A stretch of DNA of 64,000 nt from Thiemannella venezuelensis (GCF_014203605.1 NZ_JACHJJ010000016.1:1-64000); one strand, 5' to 3'. Numbered from the stretch's first letter, positions 24,952-36,222 are shown. Numbers and translations are program-made. Notes: generated by a model not told the origin, from the sequence alone.

Positions 24952-26196
24952 TCAGCGGCCGGCTGAGAGCACCCCGCCGGCGGCCAGGCCGATGAGGGCG
25001 GGGACCAGGAGGAACGCCTGCCGGGTGCCGAACCCGTCGGCCAGCGCGCCCAGCAGGAACGGCCCGGCCCCGACCGCGAGACCGGAGAAGACCGAGGCCA
25101 CGGCCGAGGCCCGGTCCGGTCGGCCGGCCGAGGCGTCGAGCACGCGGGCCAGCGCCAGCGGGAAGTGCAGCGAGACTCCGAGGCCGGACAGCGCCACGCC
25201 CAGGTAGGACAGGACCGGGTCCCCGCTCGTCCACAGGATCGCCCAGCCCGCGCAGGTGAGGGCGAGCGCGCCCACCAGCAGGGTGGCGGGCGGGACCCGC
25301 AGGGCCAGCCGGGCCCCGCCCCACCGCCCGGCCGCGATGCCCGCGGTGAACGCGGTCAGCGCGGTCGCCGCCTCGGCGGCCGAGAGCCCGGTCTGGGCGG
25401 AGACCAGTTCGGCCGCCCACAGGTTGAAGGAGAACTCCAGCGCGACGCAGCAGAACAGCACCGCGCCGGCCAGGTAGAACCGCCGCCCGAACCGCCCCGC
25501 GCCCACCGGAGCGGCGACCCCGGCGGGGGCCCCGGCTCCGGCCGGGGTCCCGGCGGCGGCTCCGGCCGGGGTCCGGGCCGCGGTCCCGCCGGTGCCCCCG
25601 GCCGCGGCTCCGGCGGCCTTCTCCCCGGGGATCCAGACGCGGCCCATGACGAGGGCGAGCAGGACGGTCACGACCGGGGTCATGACCAGCGCCACCCGCC
25701 AGCCCAGCGCGCTCTGCGCGGCGAAGCTCACCGCGAACGGCACCGCGACGCCGACGGTCACGCCGACGGCGTTGGCCTCGCTGATCGCCGCGGCGCCCGC
25801 CGGGCCGTGGTGGTCGCTGAGCACGGCCATGCCCGAGTAGAGGGTGAGCGAGGCCATCCCGCTGGCGACGCCGTACCCGAGGAGGGTGATCGGGAGGGCG
25901 TCGCCGACGGCCACCAGCAGCACGCCGGCGTTCATCCCCGCCAGGCCGGTCCAGGTGACGGCCCGGCGGCCGAACCTGCGGGTCAGCCAGGGGAGGGCCA
26001 GGCCGGTGAGGACGGCGCCGACGGCCATCGCGGTGCCGTGCAGGCCGGCGACCGCCTGGGTGACGCCCTGGTCGATGCGGAGCAGCGGCAGGACCGCGCT
26101 GAGGCCGTACAGGTAGGTGGCGAACGCGGCGAGCTGCAGGTAGATGAGCCAGGTGGCGCGATCACGGACCAGTCTGACGGGCGCGATCGTGGTCAC
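24952..26196 (-). CDS. MFS transporter
   Basis: The 414-residue protein has about 12 hydrophobic spans. Family marks include TRRFGRRAVTWTGLAGM (MFS loop 2-3) and a second-half GVSLHFPLALARVLDASAGR. A central cytoplasmic loop of about 45 residues is almost only Ala, Gly, Pro and Thr (AARTPAGAAAGTPAGAGAPA), encoded by a GC-rich direct repeat near 25525-25615. The GTG start has GGGGGAGACGCA upstream. Substrate is unknown. It is convergent with the secreted-protein gene at 24313 and upstream-adjacent to otsA. Confidence 0.88.
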   Translation of the reverse strand: MTTIAPVRLVRDRATWLIYLQLAAFATYLYGLSAVLPLLRIDQGVTQAVAGLHGTAMAVGAVLTGLALPWLTRRFGRRAVTWTGLAGMNAGVLLVAVGDALPITLLGYGVASGMASLTLYSGMAVLSDHHGPAGAAAISEANAVGVTVGVAVPFAVSFAAQSALGWRVALVMTPVVTVLLALVMGRVWIPGEKAAGAAAGGTGGTAARTPAGAAAGTPAGAGAPAGVAAPVGAGRFGRRFYLAGAVLFCCVALEFSFNLWAAELVSAQTGLSAAEAATALTAFTAGIAAGRWGGARLALRVPPATLLVGALALTCAGWAILWTSGDPVLSYLGVALSGLGVSLHFPLALARVLDASAGRPDRASAVASVFSGLAVGAGPFLLGALADGFGTRQAFLLVPALIGLAAGGVLSAGR

Positions 26197-26300
26197 TGCG
26201 TCTCCCCCGAGCGGACGAAAGTTGAAATGTCCACGAAAACTATCTCACCCGGTCGGGAACGCCCGCGGGACCGGTCCACGGGGACCGCCGGGGCGGGGGT

Positions 26301-27725
<1,425 letters not shown>

Positions 27726-27757
27726 GGGCATCCCTCGCCGGCGGACGTGCTTGCCAC

Positions 27758-27771
27758 GAAGGTTAACCTTC
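27758..27771. promoter_or_regulatory. 14-base perfect palindrome in the otsA/sigma-factor divergent promoter
   Basis: GAAGGTTAACCTTC reads the same on both strands. It lies 33 bases upstream of otsA and 56 bases upstream of the sigma-factor gene, where it could overlap the -35 region of either. A TAGGAT hexamer at 27787-27792 may be the -10 for the sigma-factor gene. The binding protein is unknown. Confidence 0.4.
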
Positions 27772-27826
27772 CATGACCTTCGCCCGTAGGATATGCAGCG
27801 ACTGTGACCGCTGATGGGGGCTCGTG

Positions 27827-28390
27827 ATGGCGCTGGACGAGACGACCGAGGAACTGGCCCGCGCGGCCGCCCGCGGCGACCACCGCGCCCTGGGCGAGCT
27901 GCTCAAGCGGATCGAGCCCGACGTGCTGCGGCACTGCGGGCGGATCCTGCCCTACCGGCAGGACGCCGAGGAGGCGAGCCAGGACACCCTGCTGGCGGTG
28001 GCCCGCAACATCGGCCGCTTCGAGGGCCGGGCCAGGTTCAGCACCTGGCTGCACATCGTGACCGCCAACTGCGCCCGGACCACCTACCGCTCGCTGAAGC
28101 GCCGGGCCGCCGAGCAGAGCTCCGACGAGCTGCCGCTGCAGAAACCCGACGTCGCCCGGGTGAGCGTGATCGCGGGGTCCCGGCTGGACCTGCTCGACGC
28201 GATGGAGGCGCTGGAGGCGTCCAAGCCGGAGCTGGCGCAGGCGCTGGTGCTGCGCGACATCTGCCAGCTCGACTACAACGAGGTGGCCGAGCAGCTCGGC
28301 ATCCCGCTCGGCACCGCCAAGTCCCGCATCCACCAGGCCCGCAAGTACGTGCAGGGAGCGCTGGGCGACGCCTACGGCCTCCGGTCCTGA
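27827..28390 (+). CDS. RNA polymerase sigma-70 family (ECF-like) factor
   Basis: The 187-residue protein has sigma region 2 (PYRQDAEEASQDTLLAVARN followed by RARFSTWLHIVTANCARTTY) and region 4 (QALVLRDICQLDYNEVAEQL with the helix-turn-helix LGIPLGTAKSRIHQARK). Regions 1 and 3 are absent, as in ECF factors. No anti-sigma gene is adjacent: upstream is otsA on the other strand, and downstream is a SAM riboswitch. ATG 27827 was preferred; a GTG directly before it gives one more residue. Confidence 0.9.
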   Translation: MALDETTEELARAAARGDHRALGELLKRIEPDVLRHCGRILPYRQDAEEASQDTLLAVARNIGRFEGRARFSTWLHIVTANCARTTYRSLKRRAAEQSSDELPLQKPDVARVSVIAGSRLDLLDAMEALEASKPELAQALVLRDICQLDYNEVAEQLGIPLGTAKSRIHQARKYVQGALGDAYGLRS

Positions 28391-28515
28391 GCGGAGCCGG
28401 CCGTCCACCAGATAACACACGGCGTCTCGCGAAGTGAGATGAGTGGTGGAGCACGGCGACGGGCAAGGTAGAGTGCAGGTGACCTGCCAGCCAGGTCGCG
28501 ACAACTTCATATGTG

Positions 28516-28652
28516 CTCATCCAGAGGGGTGGAGGGACCGGCCCTGCGAAGCCCCGGCAACCCTCCCGGTTCAAGACTCGTGATCTGACGAGGTCGGCCG
28601 GGACAGGTGCCAATTCCGGTCTGCGACCAAGGTGGCCGCAGACGAAGATGAG
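28516..28652 (+). promoter_or_regulatory. SAM-I (S-box) riboswitch
   Basis: The segment has all SAM-I landmarks. P1 is CTCATC (28516-28521) pairing with GATGAG (28647-28652). The 5' core follows as AGAGGGGTGGAGGGACCGGC then CCTGCGAAGCCCCGGCAACC, and the J3/4 core is GGTGCCAATTCC (28606-28617). P1's 3' strand abuts the ribosome-binding site AGGGAAAGG (28650-28659) of the next gene, and I see no terminator between them. This suggests ligand-dependent control of translation: high SAM would be expected to block ribosome access. Confidence 0.95.
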
Positions 28653-28668
28653 GGAAAGGCCTCGCTTC

Positions 28669-29943
28669 ATGGCGCTCACGACCGCTGAAACCACCCCCGC
28701 TCTCGTCCGCGACCTGGACTTCGGCCCCGCCGTCGCGCTGTCCTGCCGGGAGTGCGGAGCCCGCTACGACCTCGGTCCCAGCTTCGCCTGTACCGAGTGT
28801 TTCGGTCCCCTCGAAATCGCCTACGAGTTCCCGAAGGTCACCCGCGAGCAGATCGCCGCGGGGCCGGCCAACATCTGGCGCTACCGCTCGCTGCTCCCGG
28901 TCCCGGCGGACGTGACGGACAAGCCCAACATGGCCCCCGGCTGGACCAAGCTGGTCAAGGCCGACAACCTCGCCCGGGAGCTGGGCCTGCGCTCCCTGCA
29001 CGTGAAGGACGACTCCGGCAACCCCACGCACTCCTTCAAGGACCGCGTGGTGGCCATCGCCGTCGAGGCGGCGCGCAACTTCGGCTTCCACACCCTGTCC
29101 TGCTCCTCCACCGGCAACCTCGCGGGCGCGGTCACCGCGGCCGCCGCCCGCGCCGGGCTGGACGCCTGCGTGTTCATCCCCGCCGACCTGGAGCAGGCCA
29201 AGATCGTCATGGCCTCGGTGTACGGCGGGCGCCTCGTCGGCATCGACGGCACCTACGACGACGTGAACCGCTTCTGCTCCGAGCTCATCGGCGACGAGCT
29301 GGGCGACAAGTGGGGCTTCGTCAACGTCAACCTCCGCCCGTACTACGCCGAGGGCTCCAAGACGCTGGCCTACGAGATCGCCGAGCAGCTCGGGTGGCGG
29401 CTCCCGGACCAGATCGTCATCCCGGTGGCCTCCGGCTCCCAGCTCACGAAGATCGACAAGGGGTTCAAGGAGCTGATCGCCCTCGGTCTCGTCGAGGAGA
29501 AGCCGTACAAGATCTTCGCCGCCCAGGCCGAGGGCTGCTCCCCGGTCTCGTCCGCGTACAAGGCGGGCCACGACGTGATCCGGCCGGTGAAGCCCGACAC
29601 GATCGCCAAGTCGCTGGCGATCGGCAACCCGGCGGACGGCCCGTACGTCCTGGACATCGCCCGGCGTACCGGCGGCGCGGTGGAGGACGTCACGGACGCC
29701 GAGATCGTCGAGGCGATCCGGCTGCTGGCCAGGACCGAGGGCGTCTTCGCGGAGACCGCGGGCGGCGTCACCGTCGGCGTGCTGCGCAAGCTGGCCGCCG
29801 AGGGCAGGATCGACCCCGACGCCGAGACGGTGGTCCTCAACACCGGCGACGGTCTGAAGACCCTCGACGCGGTCGCCGACCAGGCGCGTCCCGCCGCGGT
29901 CATTCGCCCTTCCCTCGACGCGTTCCGTACGGCTTTCGCGTAA
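28669..29943 (+). CDS. thrC: Threonine-synthase-like PLP enzyme, candidate O-phosphohomoserine-dependent homocysteine synthase
   Basis: The 424-residue fold-type II PLP enzyme has an N-terminal zinc-ribbon-like part (C26-REC29 and C41-TEC44), the PLP lysine K124 in NPTHSFKDRVVAIAVEA, and a cofactor-phosphate loop in SCSSTGNLAGAV. By family it would be annotated threonine synthase (O-phosphohomoserine to threonine). Two facts point elsewhere: it is under a SAM-I riboswitch, as methionine genes are, and a MoaD-like sulfur carrier follows after 22 bases. It may put sulfur from the carrier's thiocarboxylate onto O-phosphohomoserine to make homocysteine. I recall a Streptomyces pair described this way (MetM/MetO), unverified here. 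The start MALTTAETT follows AGGGAAAGG; the longer frame reads through the riboswitch. Confidence 0.88.
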   Translation: MALTTAETTPALVRDLDFGPAVALSCRECGARYDLGPSFACTECFGPLEIAYEFPKVTREQIAAGPANIWRYRSLLPVPADVTDKPNMAPGWTKLVKADNLARELGLRSLHVKDDSGNPTHSFKDRVVAIAVEAARNFGFHTLSCSSTGNLAGAVTAAAARAGLDACVFIPADLEQAKIVMASVYGGRLVGIDGTYDDVNRFCSELIGDELGDKWGFVNVNLRPYYAEGSKTLAYEIAEQLGWRLPDQIVIPVASGSQLTKIDKGFKELIALGLVEEKPYKIFAAQAEGCSPVSSAYKAGHDVIRPVKPDTIAKSLAIGNPADGPYVLDIARRTGGAVEDVTDAEIVEAIRLLARTEGVFAETAGGVTVGVLRKLAAEGRIDPDAETVVLNTGDGLKTLDAVADQARPAAVIRPSLDAFRTAFA

Positions 29944-29965
29944 GAACTCCTGAAAGGTCTTAGAC

Positions 29966-30241
29966 ATGTCTGTTTCTGTGCGGATTCCGACGATCCTGCG
30001 CACGTATACCAACGGCTCGGCAGAAGTGAGCGGGCAGGGCGCGACCCTCCGCGAGGTTCTCCAGAAGCTCGACGCGGACTTCCCCGGCATCGGTGCCCGC
30101 ATTCTTGATGAAACGGGCAGGATCCGTCGTTTCGTCAACGTCTACGTCGGAGAAGAGGACGTCCGTTTCGCGGACAACCTCGACACCGCCACGCCGGACG
30201 GCGTCCAGGTCTCCATCATCCCGGCGGTCGCCGGAGGCTGA
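29966..30241 (+). CDS. MoaD/ThiS-like sulfur-carrier protein
   Basis: The 91-residue ubiquitin-fold protein starts MSVSVRIPTILRTYTNGSAE and ends SIIPAVAGG. The exposed C-terminal Gly-Gly is the site that MoeB-type enzymes adenylate and thiocarboxylate. The interior (TLREVLQKLDADFPGIGARI, RRFVNVYVGEEDVRF) fits the MoaD/CysO branch. No molybdopterin gene is near. Its position 22 bases after the riboswitch-controlled ThrC-like gene suggests it is the sulfur donor for that enzyme, parallel to CysO with CysM in cysteine synthesis. The activating enzyme and any JAMM peptidase are not in this window. AAAGG precedes the ATG. Confidence 0.9.
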   Translation: MSVSVRIPTILRTYTNGSAEVSGQGATLREVLQKLDADFPGIGARILDETGRIRRFVNVYVGEEDVRFADNLDTATPDGVQVSIIPAVAGG

Positions 30242-30308
30242 AGCCGCGCCCCTCTGGCCCTCTCCGTGCCCCTGCGGGGCCTTCGAGGGGCCTCCCGCAG
30301 CGTTCCCC

Positions 30309-30343
30309 GACACCCGCACCGGCTCCGGCCGCGTGCGGGTGTC
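30309..30343 (+). terminator. Terminator-like hairpin after the sulfur-carrier gene
   Basis: GACACCCGCAC and GTGCGGGTGTC form a perfect 11-bp stem with a 13-base loop, 68 bases past the stop codon. It separates the methionine-type operon from the cold-shock gene. There is no long T-run. Confidence 0.7.
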
Positions 30344-30597
30344 GTGCTCTGCGGCGGGAGTCCGCTTCTGGGACGCAATGAAATAATGCAAACTTGAACT
30401 AACTAATCGTGATAGCAAACTTCTGCTACGTATTAAAAGGGTTCCTAAAGCATTGATCGGTGATTGACTCTGTTGCCCCACGGTGTCCCACAGGTATGGT
30501 CGAGAACGATCGACGCGGGCGGTGCTCCGCCCCGGAGATCGAGGACCGCGCGAGTGGAATGGGCGCGGCTCTCAAAGTCCGGTAAGAGGAGTCGGAA
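30344..30597 (+). promoter_or_regulatory. AT-rich leader region of the cold-shock gene
   Basis: Between the hairpin and the cold-shock gene, about 30378-30470 is conspicuously AT-rich for this genome. It includes a direct repeat GCAAACTT (30388-30395 and 30415-30422), a TATTAAAAGG stretch and repeated ATTGA words (ATTGATCGGTG then ATTGACTC). Cold-shock genes often have long structured leaders that act as thermosensors. I cannot assign one promoter with confidence. The ribosome-binding site is AGAGGAG just before the GTG. Confidence 0.45.
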
Positions 30598-30798
30598 GTG
30601 GCGCAGGGCACCGTCAAATGGTTCAACGCGGACAAGGGCTACGGCTTCATCGCGGTAGACGGTGGTAAGGATGTTTTCGTCCATTACTCCGCGATCATGA
30701 TGGATGGCTACCGTGCGCTCGAGCAGGGCCAGCGGGTCGAGTTCGAGATCACCCAGGGTCAGAAGGGTCCCCAGGCGGAGTCCGTCCGGACCGTCTGA
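30598..30798 (+). CDS. CspA-family cold-shock protein
   Basis: The 66-residue single cold-shock domain has RNP1 KGYGFIAV and RNP2 VFVHYSAI, with opening [18 protein letters not shown]. Such OB-fold proteins bind single-stranded RNA and DNA and melt secondary structure in mRNA. The start is GTG at 30598. It sits between the ThrC-like/sulfur-carrier operon and groEL, an order I recall from Streptomyces chromosomes. Confidence 0.97.
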   Translation: MAQGTVKWFNADKGYGFIAVDGGKDVFVHYSAIMMDGYRALEQGQRVEFEITQGQKGPQAESVRTV

Positions 30799-31039
30799 GG
30801 CCCTCCGTCGCGTCGGGGAGAGCTGCCGGCGGACCCCGGGGCAGCGCAGTCCGCGTGGGTCCCCGCACCTGTCGGCCCGGCCCGCCTCATCCGGTGGGCC
30901 GGGCCCTCGCGTCTCCGGAGCCTTCTTCCGCTCCTCCGTCCCCGTCTCCTCTGCTTCGCCCCCTCTGTCGCCTCCTGTCCCGGCCGGAGGGGCCTTCCCG
31001 TCTTCGCCCTGAGCTGATCCCAGGTCAGGATGGCCGAGG

Positions 31040-32840
<1,801 letters not shown>

Positions 32841-32863
32841 GTCCGTCGCCTGAACACAGAAGA

Positions 32864-32897
32864 GGCCGGTCCCGCCACGGGACCGGCCCTTTCTTTC
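32864..32897 (+). terminator. groEL terminator
   Basis: GGCCGGTCCCG, loop CCA, CGGGACCGGCC form a perfect 11-bp stem followed by CTTTCTTTC. It starts 23 bases past the groEL stop codon. Confidence 0.92.
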
Positions 32898-33086
32898 TCC
32901 GCCTCCGGCACGCCGTACGGCCCGGCTCCTCGGGGTCCGGCACCTCCCGGTACGGCCAGGCGGCTCCCGGTCGCCGTTTGGCGGATCGCACAGCCGCCCC
33001 CCCGGGATTTGTTGGCCGCCGAGGTATCCCCTCTCCGGACCGCTCGGTAGAACCGAGGAGATTCAACCTCCACGGAAGGCGGTTCC

Positions 33087-33269
33087 ATGAAACGTCGGAT
33101 CGCGAGCGTGGCCCTGGCGGCCACGGCCCTGCTCGCCGTCGCTCCCGCCGCTCACGCCGGGACGGCCCAGGCCGGGACGTGCATCAGGATTCCTCACATC
33201 TGGCTCTACAGCGGGCCTCCGAACGGCCTCCCGATCCTCGTGTTCGATTGGAAAACGATCTGCTTCTAG
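33087..33269 (+). CDS. Small secreted peptide with two cysteines
   Basis: The 60-residue product has a clear signal peptide (MKRRIASVALAATALLAVAP, cut after AHA), leaving a mature peptide of about 36 residues. It has just two cysteines, near residue 32 and at 59, which could close one disulfide loop around IRIPHIWLYSGPPNGLPILV. GGAAGG precedes the ATG. The frame is short, but signal peptide, ribosome-binding site and fit between two terminated genes support it. I know no family. Its stop codon overlaps that of the convergent GNAT gene. Confidence 0.6.
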   Translation: MKRRIASVALAATALLAVAPAAHAGTAQAGTCIRIPHIWLYSGPPNGLPILVFDWKTICF

Positions 33270-33709
33270 CCGAGCGGCTTGACCCAGCGGGACCATTGGG
33301 GCTGGGGAGCGTAACCGGCGGCGGCCCAGGCGTGATGGGCGAGCTCGTTGCCGTGCAGCACCATCGCGTCGGCCCGGAACGCGCCGAACGCCGCGAAGCG
33401 CTCCTCGGCCGCCCGGATCAGCGCGCTCCCGATCCCCTGCCGCCGCCGTGCCGGGTCCACGGCCAGCCGGTAGAGGTGGGCCCGCCAGCCGTCCCACCCC
33501 GCGATCAGCGTCCCGGCCATCGCCCCGTCGATCTCGGCGATGAGCACGGCCTCGGGATCACGCTCGATGAGCGCCTTCACCTTGGCCGGGTCGTCGTGCC
33601 GGTCGGTCCCCTCCGCCGCCGCCAGCCAGAAGGCCAGCAGCGCCTCGACATCCTCAATCCGCCCATATCGGATGATCATCTCCATGTCCGGGGAAACTAC
33701 CAGCGTCAT
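33266..33709 (-). CDS. GNAT-family N-acetyltransferase
   Basis: The 147-residue protein has the acetyl-CoA-binding motif A (LYRLAVDPARRRQGIGSALI) preceded by the VLIAEIDGAMAGTLIAGWDG strands and followed by the ELAHHAWAAAGY motif B. It transfers an acetyl group from acetyl-CoA to an unknown amine. The start codon overlaps the HelD-like helicase stop in an ATGA arrangement, so translation is coupled. No RNA polymerase or ribosome gene adjoins to hint at a target. Confidence 0.88.
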   Translation of the reverse strand: MTLVVSPDMEMIIRYGRIEDVEALLAFWLAAAEGTDRHDDPAKVKALIERDPEAVLIAEIDGAMAGTLIAGWDGWRAHLYRLAVDPARRRQGIGSALIRAAEERFAAFGAFRADAMVLHGNELAHHAWAAAGYAPQPQWSRWVKPLG

Positions 33710-35775
33710 CCGGCCAGCTGGGCGGGGAGGTCCTTGGTGTGCAGGACGGTCAACGAGGTGACCGCGCGGGTGAGCACCACGTAGAGCCGGGCCAGGCCGC
33801 GGGGTTCGGCCGCCACGATGTCGGCCGGTTCGGCCACGATGACGTGGTCGTACTCCAGGCCCTTGGCCAGGCCGGCGGGCACGACCAGGAGCCGGTGCTC
33901 CTCGACCGAGTCGGGGGAGAGCACCCGGTGGTCGAGGTGGGAGAGCATCCCGGAGACGGCGGCCACCGAGGCGTCGGGGACGATGACGCCGATCGAGCCC
34001 TCCCTGGACAGGGCCTCCGCGGCGGCCTCGGCCAGGGACGCGGCCAGGTCGGGCGCGGGCCGTACGGACAGCGAGCCCGCGCCGGGGCGCAGGGAGCGGG
34101 GCGCGGCCAGGTCCGGGGCGACGGAGGGGAGCAGCCGGGCGGCGTAGTCGAGGACCTCCCGGGGCACGCGGAAGCCGAGGGTCAGCTCGGTGACCGCGCC
34201 GTCGGCGAGGCCCAGGTGGGCGAGGACCTCGGTCCAGGAGCGGGCCGACCAGGGGGTGGTGCCCTGGGCGATGTCGCCCAGCACGGTCGCCGAGCCGGTA
34301 CGGCACCGCCGCCCGAGCGCGCGCAACTGCATCGCCGACAGGTCCTGGGCCTCGTCCACGACCAGGTGGCCGAGGACCGGGGTCCGCTCGATCATGTCGG
34401 CGAGCTCGTCCATCAGCGCGCCGTCGGCCGCCGACCACTTCGCGGAGCGGAACGACTTGGCGGGCCTGGCCCAGAGCAGGGCGGCCCGCTCGTCGGCGGT
34501 GAGGTCGTCCTTCGCCGCCGCGGCGAGGAACTCCGCGTCGCTGAGGAGCCGGTACAGCACCTGGGCGGGGGTGAGCTTGGGCCAGACCCGGTCGACGAGC
34601 TGCCTGACCGGCTTGGACCGGGCGACCGCGTCCTGGACCCGGTCGTCGGGGGACTCGCCGCGCTGCTCCATCCGGACGAGGATCTGGTGGGCCAGGCGCT
34701 GGGCGAGGGCCGCGCGGCCGGGGCCGTACCGGGTGGTGCCGCGCAGCGAGGCGACGATCTCGCGGACCTCGTGGTCGGCGACCCGGTAGCGGTTGACCCC
34801 CTTCGTGAACAGCACCCCCTCGACCGGCTTGACGATGTGCATCCAGAGCGCGCGCTCCAGCACCGGGACGATCCGCGCGTCGCCCTTGATCGTGGAGACC
34901 GCGGGCTCCTCCGGCGCGGAGTGCTCGCCGAGGATGCCCGCGACCGTGGTCTGGTCGACCTTGACCTCGCCCAGTGCGGGGAGCACCGAGGAGATGTAGG
35001 ACAGGAACGCGCGGTTGGGGCCGACGATCATCACGCCGGAGCGGGCGAGCTTCTCCCGGTGGGTGAAGAGCAGGTAGGCGGCCCGGTGCAGGCCGACGGC
35101 GGTCTTGCCGGTCCCGGGCGCGCCCTGCACGCACACGGTCTGCGCCAGGTCGGCGCGGACGATCTCGTCCTGGTCGGGCTGGATGGTCGCGACGATGTCG
35201 CGCATCGGCCCCGAGCGCGGGCGCTCGATCTCCTCGGTCAGGATCCTCGACTGCTGGAGCGCCTGGCCCTGACCGAGGTGCTCGTCCTCGAAGGCGGTCA
35301 GCTCGCCGCCGTGGTAGCCGAACCGGCGGCGGCGCGAGACGCCCATCGGGTCGGCCGGGCTGGCCTGGTAGAAGGCCCGGGAGACCGGGGCGCGCCAGTC
35401 GATGACCAGGGGGCGGCTCCGGTCGTCGTGGACGTGCCTGCGCCCGACGTGGATCGTGGCGGGCAGGTCGTCGTCGGCCGAGCGGTCGAGGCGGCCGAAG
35501 AAGAGCGGCGTGCCCGCGTGGTCGGCGAGCGCCGCCACCCGCTGGTCCAGCAGGGCCTGCAGGATCTGCTGGGAGACCCAGTCGCCGGCGGCGTCGGAGG
35601 AGAGGGACTGGGCGTGCTCGCGCATCGCGCGCAGGGCGGCGCGGGAGACGGCCAGGTGCTCGCGTTCGGCGGCGAGGGCCGCGGCGGGATCGGGGCCGGC
35701 CTCCGGCGTGGCGGCGGGCGCCGGGGCCGTGGAGGAGGTTGGGTCTATGTCGGGGGCCAACCGGTCGGTGGGCAT
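33706..35775 (-). CDS. HelD-like RNA polymerase-recycling helicase (UvrD/Rep superfamily)
   Basis: The 689-residue SF1 ATPase has an N-terminal coiled-coil arm (AAALAAEREHLAVSRAALRA), the family segment RPLVIDWRAPVSRAFYQASP, Walker A QGAPGTGKTAVGLHR (from about 217), Walker B LVVDEAQDLSAMQ, and the C-terminal LYVVLTRAVTSLTVLHTKDL motif. HelD proteins wedge into RNA polymerase and release it from stalled or drug-bound complexes; some confer rifamycin tolerance. Start MPTDRL was selected because GAGAGGCG lies upstream; two earlier in-frame ATGs exist. It is coupled to the GNAT gene. Confidence 0.9.
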   Translation of the reverse strand: MPTDRLAPDIDPTSSTAPAPAATPEAGPDPAAALAAEREHLAVSRAALRAMREHAQSLSSDAAGDWVSQQILQALLDQRVAALADHAGTPLFFGRLDRSADDDLPATIHVGRRHVHDDRSRPLVIDWRAPVSRAFYQASPADPMGVSRRRRFGYHGGELTAFEDEHLGQGQALQQSRILTEEIERPRSGPMRDIVATIQPDQDEIVRADLAQTVCVQGAPGTGKTAVGLHRAAYLLFTHREKLARSGVMIVGPNRAFLSYISSVLPALGEVKVDQTTVAGILGEHSAPEEPAVSTIKGDARIVPVLERALWMHIVKPVEGVLFTKGVNRYRVADHEVREIVASLRGTTRYGPGRAALAQRLAHQILVRMEQRGESPDDRVQDAVARSKPVRQLVDRVWPKLTPAQVLYRLLSDAEFLAAAAKDDLTADERAALLWARPAKSFRSAKWSAADGALMDELADMIERTPVLGHLVVDEAQDLSAMQLRALGRRCRTGSATVLGDIAQGTTPWSARSWTEVLAHLGLADGAVTELTLGFRVPREVLDYAARLLPSVAPDLAAPRSLRPGAGSLSVRPAPDLAASLAEAAAEALSREGSIGVIVPDASVAAVSGMLSHLDHRVLSPDSVEEHRLLVVPAGLAKGLEYDHVIVAEPADIVAAEPRGLARLYVVLTRAVTSLTVLHTKDLPAQLAG

Positions 35776-35895
35776 GCGAAAAGCGCCTCTCATTCGGCAA
35801 ACGGAGGTGGTGGTCATCAGGCAGCGAATTGACCAGCTTACCCAGGGCCGTCAGCGGTCTCAAAAGCATTAACCCCGGAGTGGGCGGCGGGGCCG

Positions 35896-36222
35896 GTGGG
35901 TATCTCCGAGGCCGTGCGGATCTCCATCGTGATACCGACCGTGGCCAACGCGCTGCTCGCCGCACTCTGGGTCATGTCGGTCTTCGCGGGGTGGGGAACG
36001 AAGGCCTTCTGCTCCGACGCGGGCTGCGCCGCCCGGATGAACGAGGTCGCGCTGGTCTCGGGGCTGTTCGCCGCCGTCGCGGTCTGCTGTACGGCCGCCG
36101 CCTGGCTGCCTCCGGCGGCCCGCCGCGACGACAGGCGCCTCATGGCGCTGACGGGGGCCGCGGCGGCCGCCTGGACGGCGGCCGTGGGCACGGTGTTCGC
36201 GGGCGGAATGATCGTCAGGTAG
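35896..36222 (+). CDS. Small membrane protein, unknown
   Basis: The 108-residue protein has three hydrophobic spans (IVIPTVANALLAALWVMSVF, VSGLFAAVAVCCTAAAWL, GAAAAAWTAAVGTVFAG) with a short cysteine-bearing loop (FCSDAGCAARMNE) between spans one and two. GTG start; the ribosome-binding site is weak. Not a recognised family. It is divergent from the HelD-like gene, with 120 bases between. Confidence 0.55.
   Translation: MGISEAVRISIVIPTVANALLAALWVMSVFAGWGTKAFCSDAGCAARMNEVALVSGLFAAVAVCCTAAAWLPPAARRDDRRLMALTGAAAAAWTAAVGTVFAGGMIVR

Noticed and set aside
30445-30684. 79-codon minus-strand frame over the cold-shock leader
   Set aside because: Overlaps the cold-shock gene start; no ribosome-binding site and no conserved pattern.
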